In this document: positions 9,193 through 18,526 of the stretch, piece by piece
Layout: each line of letters opens with the position of its first letter
How positions within the stretch are numbered: the stretch's first letter is position 1
From: Acinetobacter tandoii DSM 14970 = CIP 107469
Lineage (GTDB): Bacteria > Pseudomonadota > Gammaproteobacteria > Pseudomonadales > Moraxellaceae
Length of the DNA: 64,000 bases
Reading direction: 5' to 3'
Assembly: GCF_000400735.1 (NCBI RefSeq)
Contig: NZ_KE007371.1
Location: forward strand, 357,962 to 421,961
Translations under genes and position numbers: made by a program
The notes under the pieces: generated by a model
The model's input: only the letters and a program-made list of their open reading frames with translations
Databases searched by the model: none
What the model was told of the DNA's origin: nothing

Positions 9193-10401
9193 TTAATGCT
9201 CAAACTCTGTAATTTGAAAAACCTGACGTAAGTAGGCCAAGAAGGTATCGTTATCGGTCATGGTTTTACCCGGACTATCTGAAATTTTCGCCACCGATTG
9301 TCCATTACATTCCACCAACTTCAATACAATATTCAATGGAGTCTGCCCCATATCATTGGTCAGATTGGTGCCTATACCGAAGCTCACTTTGAAACGGTCT
9401 TTGAAATATTGATGTAATGCCCACGCTTTTTGTAAATTCAAACCGTCACTGAAAGTCAGCATTTTGGTTCTGCTGTCAATTTTTAAGGTTTTGTAATGTT
9501 CATAGGCTTTGTCTCCCCAAACAAAAGGGTCACCACTGTCGTGTCTTAAGCCATCGAACAATTTGGCAAAATACAAATCAAAATCACGCAGGAAAGCATC
9601 CATTCCCACTACATCAGTCAGGGCAATACCCAAATCACCTCGATATTCCTGTACCCAAGTCTCTAATGCGGCTTTTTGGAAATCGCGCAGACGCACATCT
9701 AAAGCCTGAAAGGCCTGTAAAAACTCATGTGCCATGGTGCCAATTGGTGAAATTCCTAATTCTTTTGCCAACAGCACATTGCTGGTCCCTCGGAAAACAT
9801 TCGGTACTGCTTGGTGAAATGCCTGAATGACCTGTCTTTGCCAAGTCAAACTATAGCGACGACGGGTGCCAAAGTCAGACACCAGAAACGGGGGATCTTC
9901 TGGTTGTTGCTGCTGTTCACACTGTTGAATGAATTCAATTTTGGCTTTAAGACGACGCTTACCTTCTTCAAGTACTTCTGGTGTACGAATGCGTTGAAAA
10001 TACAGCTCGTTGACAATCGCCAAAACAAAAATCTCGAACATCATCGCTTGGACCATGGGACCTTCGACCCAAATATCCAAACGGCCTTCGCTGTCTATGC
10101 CTGTATGAATGAAACGGCGTTTGAGTTGAAATAATTCTAAATAATCAACAAAGTCACTTTTAATAAAACGTAAGCTACGCAAATATTGCAATTCATCTTC
10201 TTGAAATCGAAGCTGACACAAATAATCTAACTGCTCATTCAAATCTTGCAGGATATCCACCAAGGGATAGACCGTCTCGTCCAAATTACGGCAACGGAAA
10301 TGGTAAACACTGTGCGTTTGTGGGAACTTATGTAACACCACTTGTAGCATGGTGAATTTATATAAGTCAGTATCGAGTAAAGATTGAATGATTGCAGACA
10401 T
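9193..10401 (-). CDS. pncB: nicotinate phosphoribosyltransferase
   Basis: 402 residues, the usual length of the E. coli PncB class. The N-terminus SLLDTDLYKFTMLQ, the FGTRRRYS motif around residue 178, GTSN and the HDSGDPF region around 290 are hallmark sequences of the family. It converts nicotinate and PRPP to nicotinate mononucleotide with ATP hydrolysis, feeding NAD salvage. The histidine that is phosphorylated in the family lies in the GTMAHEF stretch. pncA, the preceding pathway step, lies about 8 kb away. The gene is divergent from dtd. Confidence 0.95.
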   Translation of the reverse strand: MSAIIQSLLDTDLYKFTMLQVVLHKFPQTHSVYHFRCRNLDETVYPLVDILQDLNEQLDYLCQLRFQEDELQYLRSLRFIKSDFVDYLELFQLKRRFIHTGIDSEGRLDIWVEGPMVQAMMFEIFVLAIVNELYFQRIRTPEVLEEGKRRLKAKIEFIQQCEQQQQPEDPPFLVSDFGTRRRYSLTWQRQVIQAFHQAVPNVFRGTSNVLLAKELGISPIGTMAHEFLQAFQALDVRLRDFQKAALETWVQEYRGDLGIALTDVVGMDAFLRDFDLYFAKLFDGLRHDSGDPFVWGDKAYEHYKTLKIDSRTKMLTFSDGLNLQKAWALHQYFKDRFKVSFGIGTNLTNDMGQTPLNIVLKLVECNGQSVAKISDSPGKTMTDNDTFLAYLRQVFQITEFEH

Positions 10402-10557
10402 AAAGGTTCAGTTTTTATCAACTTCTAGCATTAAAACACACTTTCAAACTGAAAAAAGCCATTGATTGCAGAAAACTCACCAAATCAAGATGTCTCAAAA
10501 TCTGTATCAGAATGATCTTTGCTACAATGCCTTCCACATTAACATCGAGGGATTCTC

Positions 10558-10998
10558 GTGCGTGCATTATTACAACGAGTACTTGAAGCCAAAGTGATCG
10601 TCGACGGTCAAGTCACGGGTGAAATTCAACATGGGTTGCTGGTCTTTTTAGGGCTAGGGAAAGAAGATCAGCTTGAAAAAGGCAAAAAGCTGATTGATAA
10701 AATCCTCAAGTACCGCATTTTTGATGATGAACAAGGCAAAATGGGCTGGAACGTGGCACAAGCTCAAGGTGGCCTATTGTTGGTGTCGCAATTTACCCTC
10801 ATGGCGCAAACGCAAAAAGGCTTACGCCCAGATTTTGGTCCTGCAATGCCGCCTGATGCTGCCAAAGTCTTGTATGAGCAATTGGTGGACTATGCCAAAT
10901 CGCAATTTGGACAGGTACAAACAGGCATTTTTGCAGCAGACATGAAAGTCCATTTAATTAATGATGGCCCTGTGACTTTTCAACTTGAAGTTGAATAA
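10558..10998 (+). CDS. dtd: D-aminoacyl-tRNA deacylase
   Basis: 146 residues from a GTG start, close to the family's standard length of about 145. The active-site SQFTLMAQ motif (residues 80-87) and the Gly-cisPro motif in NDGPVTFQLE near the C-terminus are both present. The enzyme cleaves D-amino acids, and glycine mischarged on tRNA-Ala, from tRNA, as a homodimer. The gene is monocistronic with a strong terminator behind it. Confidence 0.95.
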   Translation: MRALLQRVLEAKVIVDGQVTGEIQHGLLVFLGLGKEDQLEKGKKLIDKILKYRIFDDEQGKMGWNVAQAQGGLLLVSQFTLMAQTQKGLRPDFGPAMPPDAAKVLYEQLVDYAKSQFGQVQTGIFAADMKVHLINDGPVTFQLEVE

Positions 10999-11008
10999 AA
11001 TATTCCGC

Positions 11009-11044
11009 AATAAAAAGCCTACAGTGAATTGTAGGCTTTTTATT
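11009..11044. terminator. bidirectional terminator between dtd and the SCP2 gene
   Basis: AATAAAAAGCCTAC and GTAGGCTTTTTATT form a 14-bp stem with an 8-base loop. T runs on both strands suit the convergent genes. Confidence 0.88.
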
Positions 11045-11061
11045 GCTTCGCAGTGAAAGAC

Positions 11062-11541
11062 TTATCGGCCTGTCTTTTCTTTTAAGAATTGACGTGCCAA
11101 TTGAATTTTCTCTTTCACTGGTTTTGGTAATTTTGGTGGAATCAATTTTGCAACTTTGTTAAACCAAACCAATAAGCTGAAGTCACCTTCCATTTTGATG
11201 CTGCCATTTTGCATCCCAGTCATAAATGCAGAAGGGTCTCCTTTCAACAAGGTTTTCACCCCTTGCTCGCTGTCTGCGAATTGCAAGATAAAATCAGCTT
11301 TCTCTGCATCGCCTGAAACTGTATCAATTTGTCCATTGTCGACAATAATTTGACGCGCTACGCCTTGATCTGTCCCAATTTGAATACGGAACTGACGCTC
11401 ATGAATTAACTCGATAAATTTTGGACTGGTACGAGCCAGTTGTTTCATGCGCAACACTAAACTTGCTACTAAAAGATCAAGTGGATCCGTGCTCACATCG
11501 ACCAATGGTAGTTTGACAACTGGAATTGAAGACAGTTTCAT
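11062..11541 (-). CDS. SCP2 sterol-binding domain protein
   Basis: 159 residues, no signal peptide. The central part (about 40-130) matches the SCP2 fold pattern: FRIQIGTDQGVARQIIVDNGQ, ADFILQFADSEQGVKTLLKGDPSAFMTGMQNGSIKMEGDFSLLVWF. The GDPSAFMTGMQNGSIKMEGD stretch is the most characteristic part. Such domains bind lipids such as acyl chains or isoprenoids. UbiJ and UbiT, which help ubiquinone synthesis, also carry SCP2 domains, but this gene has no ubi neighbours, so its role is open. Confidence 0.75.
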   Translation of the reverse strand: MKLSSIPVVKLPLVDVSTDPLDLLVASLVLRMKQLARTSPKFIELIHERQFRIQIGTDQGVARQIIVDNGQIDTVSGDAEKADFILQFADSEQGVKTLLKGDPSAFMTGMQNGSIKMEGDFSLLVWFNKVAKLIPPKLPKPVKEKIQLARQFLKEKTGR

Positions 11542-11910
11542 GACGTTTGAAGCCTATTGTAATTGTAGAAAAATTGACTGCTCCATCCTACCATAACTTA
11601 ATTCTGATGGAAGCTAGGCTTTGTATAACAATCCTGATCCGACCACCAAAGTCACAAACAAAATTTTTATTCTCATCATAAAAAGGCTGTCTTTTTACTA
11701 ATACTTAAATCAGCAATTACAGCCTGTATAAGTGAAATGGATTCAATCACAATCATAACATTAAAAATAAAAATTCATATGAAGCGATAAGCCGACTCTG
11801 GTATCAACCATAAGAATATAGATAAGCTGGTTGTATGGATATTTTCTTATGCTTCAGCTTCACCGAAACTGAGCTCCTTCCCACCTTGGCTGAAAAGGAG
11901 CAATAAACAC
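11542..11910. other. intergenic region, no gene seen
   Basis: No convincing open frame. Two inverted repeats are visible: CATAAGAATAT with ATATTTTCTTATG at about 11806-11851, and GCTCCTT with AAGGAGC at 11873-11901. The second follows the 11911-12243 gene on the minus strand but has no T run, so it is only a weak terminator candidate. Confidence 0.5.
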
Positions 11911-12243
11911 TTAACGACTACTGTACTGCTGATCGTCCTCATACACAGGAGTATGTTCAATATAGCGACGTTTAGATAAAGCACGTTCAGCACGACGGTC
12001 TTCTCGAAACAATAATAGCGTCACCATCGTCATGGCTAAACTCACCGCTGCCAAATAGCTATACGCCATGGGTACATCAAATACGACCTGAATGCTGAGT
12101 CGAATCATTTCTAACAAGCCCCAGAACATCATACCTGCGAACATAAAGCTCAGCCAACGGCGATAAGGCGAGAAGAAAACAGCAATCAATGCAACAGCCA
12201 CACAACTCAAGCCAATTATGGTTGCTAAATTCGCTGTGACCAT
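11911..12243 (-). CDS. small conserved-looking inner membrane protein
   Basis: 110 residues if started at the ATG at 12243, which has GGAGG five bases upstream; an open frame continues to a TTG at 12261 that lacks such a site. Three hydrophobic segments: about 5-25, 30-50 and 60-80, followed by a basic, then acidic cytoplasmic tail (FREDRRAERALSKRR, YEDDQQYSSR). I do not recognise a family. It stands alone between the SCP2 gene and serB. Confidence 0.7.
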   Translation of the reverse strand: MVTANLATIIGLSCVAVALIAVFFSPYRRWLSFMFAGMMFWGLLEMIRLSIQVVFDVPMAYSYLAAVSLAMTMVTLLLFREDRRAERALSKRRYIEHTPVYEDDQQYSSR

Positions 12244-12608
12244 AAAAACCTCCGTCTTCAATGGGAATCGTGTCTGGGCAGATACTCAACCCTTAATTCT
12301 CACGACCTATATTAATTTTGTGAAATTTGTTTATCTGCATCTCTATGCAAGCATTATGAGCAGTTTTAAACAGAAAAAAAGGCATGCTTTTTTATTAAAC
12401 GACATACATTGTCGCAATATTATTTTGTCATTACATTTTTTGTCATTTCGACTTGAATGGAAGCAAGATATGCCATGAGTTGGCGTGTCATTACAAAAAA
12501 ACAACGGGTTTTTTCACTGAAAAAAATATTTTTTAGATACCCGATATGAAGCAGATTGTGCCCAATCGTTAGATGATTTTTTAATACAAAAGTCACGCAG
12601 AAGAAAAC
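12244..12608. other. intergenic region, no gene seen
   Basis: AT-rich. Overlapping short open frames on both strands lack ribosome binding sites and recognisable protein features. No RNA gene is evident. Confidence 0.5.
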
Positions 12609-12638
12609 AAAAAACGCAATCCTAAGATTGCGTTTTTT
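12609..12638 (-). terminator. Rho-independent terminator of serB
   Basis: AAAAAACGCAATC and GATTGCGTTTTTT form a perfect 13-bp stem with a CTAA loop, 17 bases after the serB stop on the minus strand. Confidence 0.88.
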
Positions 12639-12654
12639 CATGAAACTGTAATGG

Positions 12655-13875
12655 TTACGCGCAGTTAAGATCTTTATCATGCACACCCAACAAGTATAAA
12701 ACTCCATCGAGTCCTACACTTGAAATCGCCTGATTGGCATTCTGACGGACTAAAGGTTTCGCACGGAAAGCAACCCCTAAGCCTGCCAAAGACAACATGG
12801 GTAAATCATTGGCACCATCCCCCACCGCAATGGTTTGCTCTGGTGAAATACCCATATTATCTGCCAGTTCACTCAACAAAAATGCCTTACGTGCACCATC
12901 GACAATATGTCCTTTGACTTCACCTGTGACGTAACCATCTTGTACATCTAGTACATTGGCATGCACTTCATCAATCCCGAGTTTGGCTTGTAAATACTCT
13001 GCAAAGTACTGGAAGCCACCCGATAAAATTGCTGTTCTATAACCTAATGATTTTAAGGTTGTAATTAAGCGTTCAGCACCTTCTGTAATGGTCAAACGTT
13101 CCGCAATTTTAGGCAATACCGAAGCATCCAAACCTTTCAATAACGCCACACGCGCACGGAAACTTTGTTGGAAATCTAGTTCCCCTTGCATAGCACGTTC
13201 AGTAATTTCTGCAACTTGCTCACCCACACCCGCTTCAATCGCCAATTCATCAATCACCTCTTGTTCAATGAGGGTCGAGTCCATGTCAAAACAGACTAAA
13301 CGGCTGTTGCGACGATAAGCATTGTCTTCTTGCACCGCAATATCAATACTGAGTTCAGAAGACAAACGTAAACAAGCTGCGCGCATTGCTGTTGCATCTA
13401 ACATTTGTCCACTTAGACCAAACTGCACACAAGAACGTTTTGGTCCTTCCAACTGATTTTGTAGTTGTGGACGGCCTGATAAACGGGTCACTGTTTCGAT
13501 ATTAAAACCTTGGTTCGACACAATATTGGTAACAGCTTGTAAATGTGCAGCCGTCAGTTCAGGCGCCAAAGCCGTAACAATATAGCGTGTCCGTCCACCT
13601 TCACTTACCCATTGATCATATTCTGTTGCAGAGATCGGTTTAAAGCGCACTGTTAAGCCGATATCATGTGCTAGAATCAGAATTTCCTTCATGGCTAATG
13701 CTGTTGCAGTCTGGTCATCTGACGAAACAACAATACCTAAAGTCAGTTGATTATGGATGACGGCTTGTCCAACATCTAGAATTTGTAAGGAATGAGTGGA
13801 CAAAACCCGCATTAATCGAGTGAATTGATTAGGCTGGTCGGGTCCCAAAAATGATATAAGAATGATTTCTCGCAT
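12655..13875 (-). CDS. serB: phosphoserine phosphatase
   Basis: 406 residues, longer than the 322-residue E. coli protein because of a larger N-terminal regulatory part (about 1-180) that looks like two ACT-type domains. The HAD catalytic motif VCFDMDSTLIEQEVIDE has the nucleophile Asp197 and Asp199; LSGGFQYFAEYL is motif II, and GDGANDLPML is motif III with its magnesium-binding Asp. It makes L-serine from phosphoserine, the last step of serine synthesis. The two-ACT type is usual in Pseudomonas and Acinetobacter. Divergent from an Smp-like gene, as serB is from smp in E. coli. Confidence 0.95.
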   Translation of the reverse strand: MREIILISFLGPDQPNQFTRLMRVLSTHSLQILDVGQAVIHNQLTLGIVVSSDDQTATALAMKEILILAHDIGLTVRFKPISATEYDQWVSEGGRTRYIVTALAPELTAAHLQAVTNIVSNQGFNIETVTRLSGRPQLQNQLEGPKRSCVQFGLSGQMLDATAMRAACLRLSSELSIDIAVQEDNAYRRNSRLVCFDMDSTLIEQEVIDELAIEAGVGEQVAEITERAMQGELDFQQSFRARVALLKGLDASVLPKIAERLTITEGAERLITTLKSLGYRTAILSGGFQYFAEYLQAKLGIDEVHANVLDVQDGYVTGEVKGHIVDGARKAFLLSELADNMGISPEQTIAVGDGANDLPMLSLAGLGVAFRAKPLVRQNANQAISSVGLDGVLYLLGVHDKDLNCA

Positions 13876-13934
13876 GAATTGACTCGGGTCTGAGCTACAA
13901 CTATTGTGAGAATCATAATCGAATTTGAATAGAA

Positions 13935-15206
13935 TTGCCTTGGAAGTTTACGTTGAATGCGCCTAGACAAGGGCTATTTGCTAGCCTACTGATAATAAGT
14001 TTTGCACTTCATACCTTTTTATTGGTGATTGCAACCACTCACCAACTGAATGAGAACCGTGCGAATCAGGGACAGTTGATGACCAGCCAATTGGTCACAG
14101 ACAGCTTATCTGAGCTTGAACCTGCCAATACGGTATCACTGGCCTTGTTGGTGAATCGTTATGCCACCAATCCAAGTGTCGCCTCTATTCGAATTTTGGA
14201 CGGCGCCAATCAGGTTTTGGCAACAGGTGGTTTATCCAAAACCCGTGATGGTGAGGTTTTTGTTCGTGATGCCCTACAAAATGAGAAAAAAGTCGGCACC
14301 ATAGAAATTACCCTGATCAAACCTAGTATTGGGGAAATTTTACGGACTCAATGGTTAGCCATTTTGTTCTCGTTCTTTATTCATGGTCTGTTATGGTTAG
14401 GTTACCGCGCGATTGCCCGCCCAAGCCGTACCGAATATTTAGCACGTATTAATAATGAATCACGCTTAAAACACGAAATTCAGGCCTTAACTCAAGCACT
14501 GGAGCAAGAGAAACATAATGCTGCGTTAACCATTGCGCAAGCCCAACAGCAGTTCCAAAATAAAAATAAAGCCAAAGAAATTAAACCTGTGATTTTGGAT
14601 GATTGCTCAGTCGCATTGAACATTCAATATTATGATCCGAAGCAACTCCTCGATTCCGTCAATCAGACCGTATCTGTACCCTATTTCAATTTGTGCCAGA
14701 TTTTCTTAAATAAAAGTATTGAACTTGCTGTTCAGCACTATAAATTGAATCGCTCCGACATTACCACGGTACAACAATTCAGTGCGCAAGGGGCAACCAT
14801 CACTTTATCGGCAGACATGCCTAATGCCGTGCCTTGTCTAGTGATGATTAGCTCAGTGTTCCAATTATTGTCGGAAGTTTTATATAAACGCTACCGTGAA
14901 GAAAAACGTTTCGTGTTACAAACACGCAGTGCTATTTCTTCGTCTGTAGAAGCAATGCAGTTGTCTGCGGTTCAAGCGGCTGAACGTCTGGTCCATCAAC
15001 TCTCTGCCAAAGAAAGTGCGGTTCATCTAAACAATGAATTGTTAAAGGATATCAGCGAACACTATGACTTGGTGTCCTTACCGAATCCGACCAATGTATT
15101 GACTCGTCATGCCTTTATGGTCAATGGGATGGATAGCAGTACAGCCGAATTGGCACAAAGTTTAAGAACTGAGATTTTGAAAGGTAAACAATCTAAAGCC
15201 TCATAA
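13935..15206 (+). CDS. Smp-like membrane protein with coiled coil
   Basis: About 423 residues from a TTG at 13935; a TTG at 13953 in frame is also possible. A membrane segment (about 15-35), an extracytoplasmic domain (36-135), a second segment (about 138-158), then a coiled coil (about 165-215) and a C-terminal cytoplasmic domain with no family I know. The outer domain text VASIRILDGANQVLATGG, VFVRDALQNEKKVGTIEITLI resembles E. coli Smp (YtjB), which also sits divergent from serB. That position and the shared topology support orthology of the N-terminal half. E. coli Smp ends soon after the second segment, so about 200 residues are extra here. Function unknown. Confidence 0.65.
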   Translation: MPWKFTLNAPRQGLFASLLIISFALHTFLLVIATTHQLNENRANQGQLMTSQLVTDSLSELEPANTVSLALLVNRYATNPSVASIRILDGANQVLATGGLSKTRDGEVFVRDALQNEKKVGTIEITLIKPSIGEILRTQWLAILFSFFIHGLLWLGYRAIARPSRTEYLARINNESRLKHEIQALTQALEQEKHNAALTIAQAQQQFQNKNKAKEIKPVILDDCSVALNIQYYDPKQLLDSVNQTVSVPYFNLCQIFLNKSIELAVQHYKLNRSDITTVQQFSAQGATITLSADMPNAVPCLVMISSVFQLLSEVLYKRYREEKRFVLQTRSAISSSVEAMQLSAVQAAERLVHQLSAKESAVHLNNELLKDISEHYDLVSLPNPTNVLTRHAFMVNGMDSSTAELAQSLRTEILKGKQSKAS

Positions 15207-15218
15207 GCTTGCTTCGAT

Positions 15219-15248
15219 AAAAAAGCCTGACTCGTATCAGGCTTTTTT
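15219..15248. terminator. bidirectional terminator between the Smp-like gene and ppk1
   Basis: AAAAAAGCCTGA and TCAGGCTTTTTT pair as a perfect 12-bp stem with a 6-base loop, placed between convergent genes. Confidence 0.9.
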
Positions 15249-15266
15249 TGTGCGGTCTTTAAAAGA

Positions 15267-17330
15267 TTAAATTTTTTGTAAGCTCTTGCTGATTAAGAAC
15301 TCTTGCGCGGAATGAGGCACTTCATCTGGAGCAACGCAGGCTTGAATCCACTCTCCAGTAGACTGCAATTGCCATGTACCCTTTTGATCCGACAAATAAT
15401 TGAGTAAACCATCTTGCAGAATACGCTTTTTGATCTTCGAGTCTAAAATAGGAAAGCAGGTTTCGACACGTGAAAATAAATTACGTCCCATCCAGTCTGC
15501 GCTGGCACAGTACAGTTTCTTTTCTCCGCCCTGTTCAAAATAATACACACGGGTATGTTCCAAGAAACGTCCCACAATCGATCGCACTCGTATATTTTCG
15601 GACAAGCCCTCCAGTTGCGGAACCAAACAGCAAATTGAACGAATAATCAGTTCAATGTTCACCCCTGCCTGTGAGGCACGATATAAAGCAGCAATCAGTT
15701 GTGGCTCGGTCAGTGCATTGACCTTAATGATAATACGCGCGTTTTTTCCCGCTTGTGCGTATGCAATTTCCTGATCAATCAACTTCAGTAATTCTGTATG
15801 CAAAGTAAAAGGCGCATGTAGCAAAGTCTTTAATTTTGCCATTTTACCCATGCCCGTCAGTTCTTGGAACATCAGGTGTACATCTTCACAGATGTCAGGT
15901 TGCGTGGTCATCAAGCTATAATCGGTATATATTCGGGCATTCCCTGCATGATAATTGCCTGTGCCTAAATGTGCATAACGCGCCAATTGCTGATCTTCAC
16001 GACGTACGATTAAAATCATTTTGGCGTGGGTTTTATAACCCACAATGCCATATACCACTACCGCCCCCGCTTCTTGCAAGACATTGGCTACGGTAATATT
16101 CGACTCTTCATCAAAACGTGCCCGCAGTTCAATCACCGCTGTGACTTCTTTGCCATTACGCGCAGCTTCTGCTAAGGCTTGCACAATTTCCGAATCTGCT
16201 CCACTACGATATAACGTTTGTTTAATGGCCAATACATTCGGATCTTTTGCCGCTTCACGTAATAAACTGATCACAGGTTGAAATGAGTCAAAAGGATGAT
16301 GCAGTAATACATCTTCTTTTTTCAAAATTTCAAAGATGGACTGTTGCTTGCGAAAGGGCTTGGGAATGACAGGATTAAACACAGGATATTTTAAATCAGG
16401 GCGATCAAAACTGGTGGTTAAGCGCGATAAATTGATGGGCCCCGAAATCGAATACAAATGTTGTTGATCTAAATCGAATTGATTAAGCAAATAATCCGTA
16501 ATTTCACGAGGACAATCATCTTCAATTTCTAAACGCACCGCGCGACCAAAACGCCGAGAAGACAGCTCATCTTTTAATGCCACCGCCAGATCATCGACAT
16601 CTTCAGATAAAATTAAATCCGCATTGCGTGTGACGCGGAAAGCATAACAACCTGTCGCTCTCATGCCAGGAAATAAATCGCTGATATGTTGTTGAATAAT
16701 AGCGGTCAGGAAAATCTGTTCTTGATGGTTCCCTACCACACTCTCAGGCAAATGAATCAAACGTGGTAAAGAACGCGGTGCAGGCACAATCGCCATTTCG
16801 ATTTCACGTCCAAAAGCATCTTTACCTTCTAGGCTGACAATGAAATTCAGGCTTTTATTCACCAAACGCGGAAAAGGATGTGATGGATCCAAACTGATTG
16901 GGGTCAACACAGGCTGCACTTGTTTAGCAAAATAGTGGGCAATCCACGGCTTATGCTTTTCTAAAATATCTTGATATTGAATGAAATGAATCCCAAAGTC
17001 TTGTAGCTGCGGCAAAATGGAATGATTGAAAATCTCGTACTGCTCTTGTACCGCCTGATGCACAATAGTCGAAAGTTCAGACAAAACTACATCGGTTGGA
17101 ATACCGTCAGGCATTCGGGTAATGGCGTTTAAATCCTGTTGCTTCATTAGCCCCGCAACTCGAATTTCAAAAAATTCATCCAGATTGCGGGAGAAAATAA
17201 TCAGGAAGTTAAGGCGCTCTAAAATGGGTAAATCAGGATTTCTCGCTTGAGCTAGAACACGCCGATTAAATTCAATGAGCGCCAATTCACGATTGAAATA
17301 CGTTGCTGATGAATGCTGAAAATTTTTCAT
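15267..17330 (-). CDS. ppk1: polyphosphate kinase 1
   Basis: 687 residues, close to the 688 of E. coli Ppk. The phosphorylated histidine is His435 in GYKTHAKMIL, and the second conserved histidine is His592 in LEHTRVYYFE, at the same numbers as in E. coli. The order is N domain, head domain (about 110-320) and two PLD-like catalytic domains. It makes polyphosphate reversibly from ATP at the membrane. ppx is not adjacent, unlike E. coli. A Pho-box-like site lies about 65 bases upstream, in line with published phosphate-starvation induction of ppk in Acinetobacter. Confidence 0.97.
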   Translation of the reverse strand: MKNFQHSSATYFNRELALIEFNRRVLAQARNPDLPILERLNFLIIFSRNLDEFFEIRVAGLMKQQDLNAITRMPDGIPTDVVLSELSTIVHQAVQEQYEIFNHSILPQLQDFGIHFIQYQDILEKHKPWIAHYFAKQVQPVLTPISLDPSHPFPRLVNKSLNFIVSLEGKDAFGREIEMAIVPAPRSLPRLIHLPESVVGNHQEQIFLTAIIQQHISDLFPGMRATGCYAFRVTRNADLILSEDVDDLAVALKDELSSRRFGRAVRLEIEDDCPREITDYLLNQFDLDQQHLYSISGPINLSRLTTSFDRPDLKYPVFNPVIPKPFRKQQSIFEILKKEDVLLHHPFDSFQPVISLLREAAKDPNVLAIKQTLYRSGADSEIVQALAEAARNGKEVTAVIELRARFDEESNITVANVLQEAGAVVVYGIVGYKTHAKMILIVRREDQQLARYAHLGTGNYHAGNARIYTDYSLMTTQPDICEDVHLMFQELTGMGKMAKLKTLLHAPFTLHTELLKLIDQEIAYAQAGKNARIIIKVNALTEPQLIAALYRASQAGVNIELIIRSICCLVPQLEGLSENIRVRSIVGRFLEHTRVYYFEQGGEKKLYCASADWMGRNLFSRVETCFPILDSKIKKRILQDGLLNYLSDQKGTWQLQSTGEWIQACVAPDEVPHSAQEFLISKSLQKI

Positions 17331-17394
17331 TTTGACTCAATATGGTTGATTTTTTAATCAACTCTTTACCCTCTGTGCCTGCATGTTATGTAGT

Positions 17395-17416
17395 GTTTAT
17401 GACATTTTTATTACAC
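17395..17416 (-). promoter_or_regulatory. Pho-box-like site upstream of ppk1
   Basis: On the minus strand it reads GTGTAAT, AAAA, ATGTCAT, then AAAC: two 7-bp repeats 11 bp apart. It agrees with the second site in front of phoB (5158-5179) at 17 of 22 positions. It lies 65 bases before the ppk1 start codon. Confidence 0.7.
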
Positions 17417-17498
17417 GCTTGAACTCAGCTTGAATATGCGAACTCACTGTTTACTTTATAAACACTTGGTCAAATTTTTATTAAAAATCACACTGATT

Positions 17499-18473
17499 TC
17501 ATTCAGATTTTCGAGCGTCTAACTCTGACTCAGCAACCGATTTATGCTGTCGACTTGCCCAATAGGTCGCCAAAATCGGCCCAGAAATATTATGCCATAA
17601 ACTAAAAATTGCACTGGGTAAGGCGGTTAATGGCGCTGTTGCAAAATGAACTGCGGCTAATGCCACGCCCAGACCTGAGTTTTGCATCCCGACCTCAATC
17701 GCCACAGCCTTACTGTCTGCATAATTTAAATGGAATAAACGGCTGCACCCAAATCCCAACAGATATCCTAGGCCATTGTGTAATGCCACCACCAGAAAAA
17801 TCAATAAACCTGAATGTAACAACTGTGCTTTACTGCCACCAATAATGGCCGCCACAATCAACACGATAGCCAACACCGAAATCAGCGGCATCACAGTGAT
17901 GTACTGCTGAATCCGTTGTTTCAATAAACGTCTTAAAATTAAGCCCACCACAATCGGCAATAGCACCACCTGTAAAATAGAACTCAGCATCGACCACGTA
18001 TTAATTTCAATCCATTGACTCGCAAGCAGATAGAAAATAAATGGGGTAAGTATTGGAGCCAATAAGGTCGAAACCGCAGTGCAAGCGACAGATAATGCCG
18101 TATTGCCCTTTGCCATGTAAGTAATGACATTCGAAGCGGTTCCCCCAGGACAACAGCCCACTAAAATCACCCCAACTGCCAGCTCTGTAGGCAATTGAAA
18201 AATCAAACATAGGACATAAGCCAACAATGGCATCACCACAAATTGTGCGATTACTCCAATACAGACCGCTTTCGGCGTTTGTGCTATCGCTTTAAAGTCC
18301 TCCAGTTGCATGGTCATCCCCATGCCCAACATAATAATTCCCAACATCCATGGGATATAAGCTTTTAACCACACAAAGGCTTCAGGCAGAATTAATGCAA
18401 TGGCTGCAAACAGCACCACCCACAAAGCAAAAGTTTTCTGAATCAAACGGCTCAATTGCAATAATGCAGACAT
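17499..18473 (-). CDS. bile acid:sodium symporter (BASS) family transporter
   Basis: 324 residues with about ten membrane segments. The GMGMTMQLEDF stretch near residues 50-60, VGCCPGGTASNVITYMAKGN in the middle and EVGMQNSGLGVALA in the second half are family hallmarks, forming the sodium site and the crossed discontinuous helices. Members take up bile acids, pantothenate, pyruvate or other organic anions with Na+ at the inner membrane; the substrate here is unknown. pncA ends 53 bases upstream on the same strand, so a shared transcript is possible and would hint at transport of an organic anion precursor, though this is only inference. Confidence 0.88.
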   Translation of the reverse strand: MSALLQLSRLIQKTFALWVVLFAAIALILPEAFVWLKAYIPWMLGIIMLGMGMTMQLEDFKAIAQTPKAVCIGVIAQFVVMPLLAYVLCLIFQLPTELAVGVILVGCCPGGTASNVITYMAKGNTALSVACTAVSTLLAPILTPFIFYLLASQWIEINTWSMLSSILQVVLLPIVVGLILRRLLKQRIQQYITVMPLISVLAIVLIVAAIIGGSKAQLLHSGLLIFLVVALHNGLGYLLGFGCSRLFHLNYADSKAVAIEVGMQNSGLGVALAAVHFATAPLTALPSAIFSLWHNISGPILATYWASRQHKSVAESELDARKSE

Positions 18474-18526
18474 CGTCAGTCCTCAATGGGTAGGCAAACT
18501 AGAGAAGGTGAAGCGAGATAAGAGAG

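Noticed and set aside
12420..12707. A 95-residue frame on the minus strand next to serB
   Set aside because: It overlaps the serB end and its terminator, has no ribosome site and no protein family features.
13895..13934. A Fur-like string (GAGAATCATAATC) between serB and the Smp-like gene
   Set aside because: Only a partial match, and the genes have no iron link.
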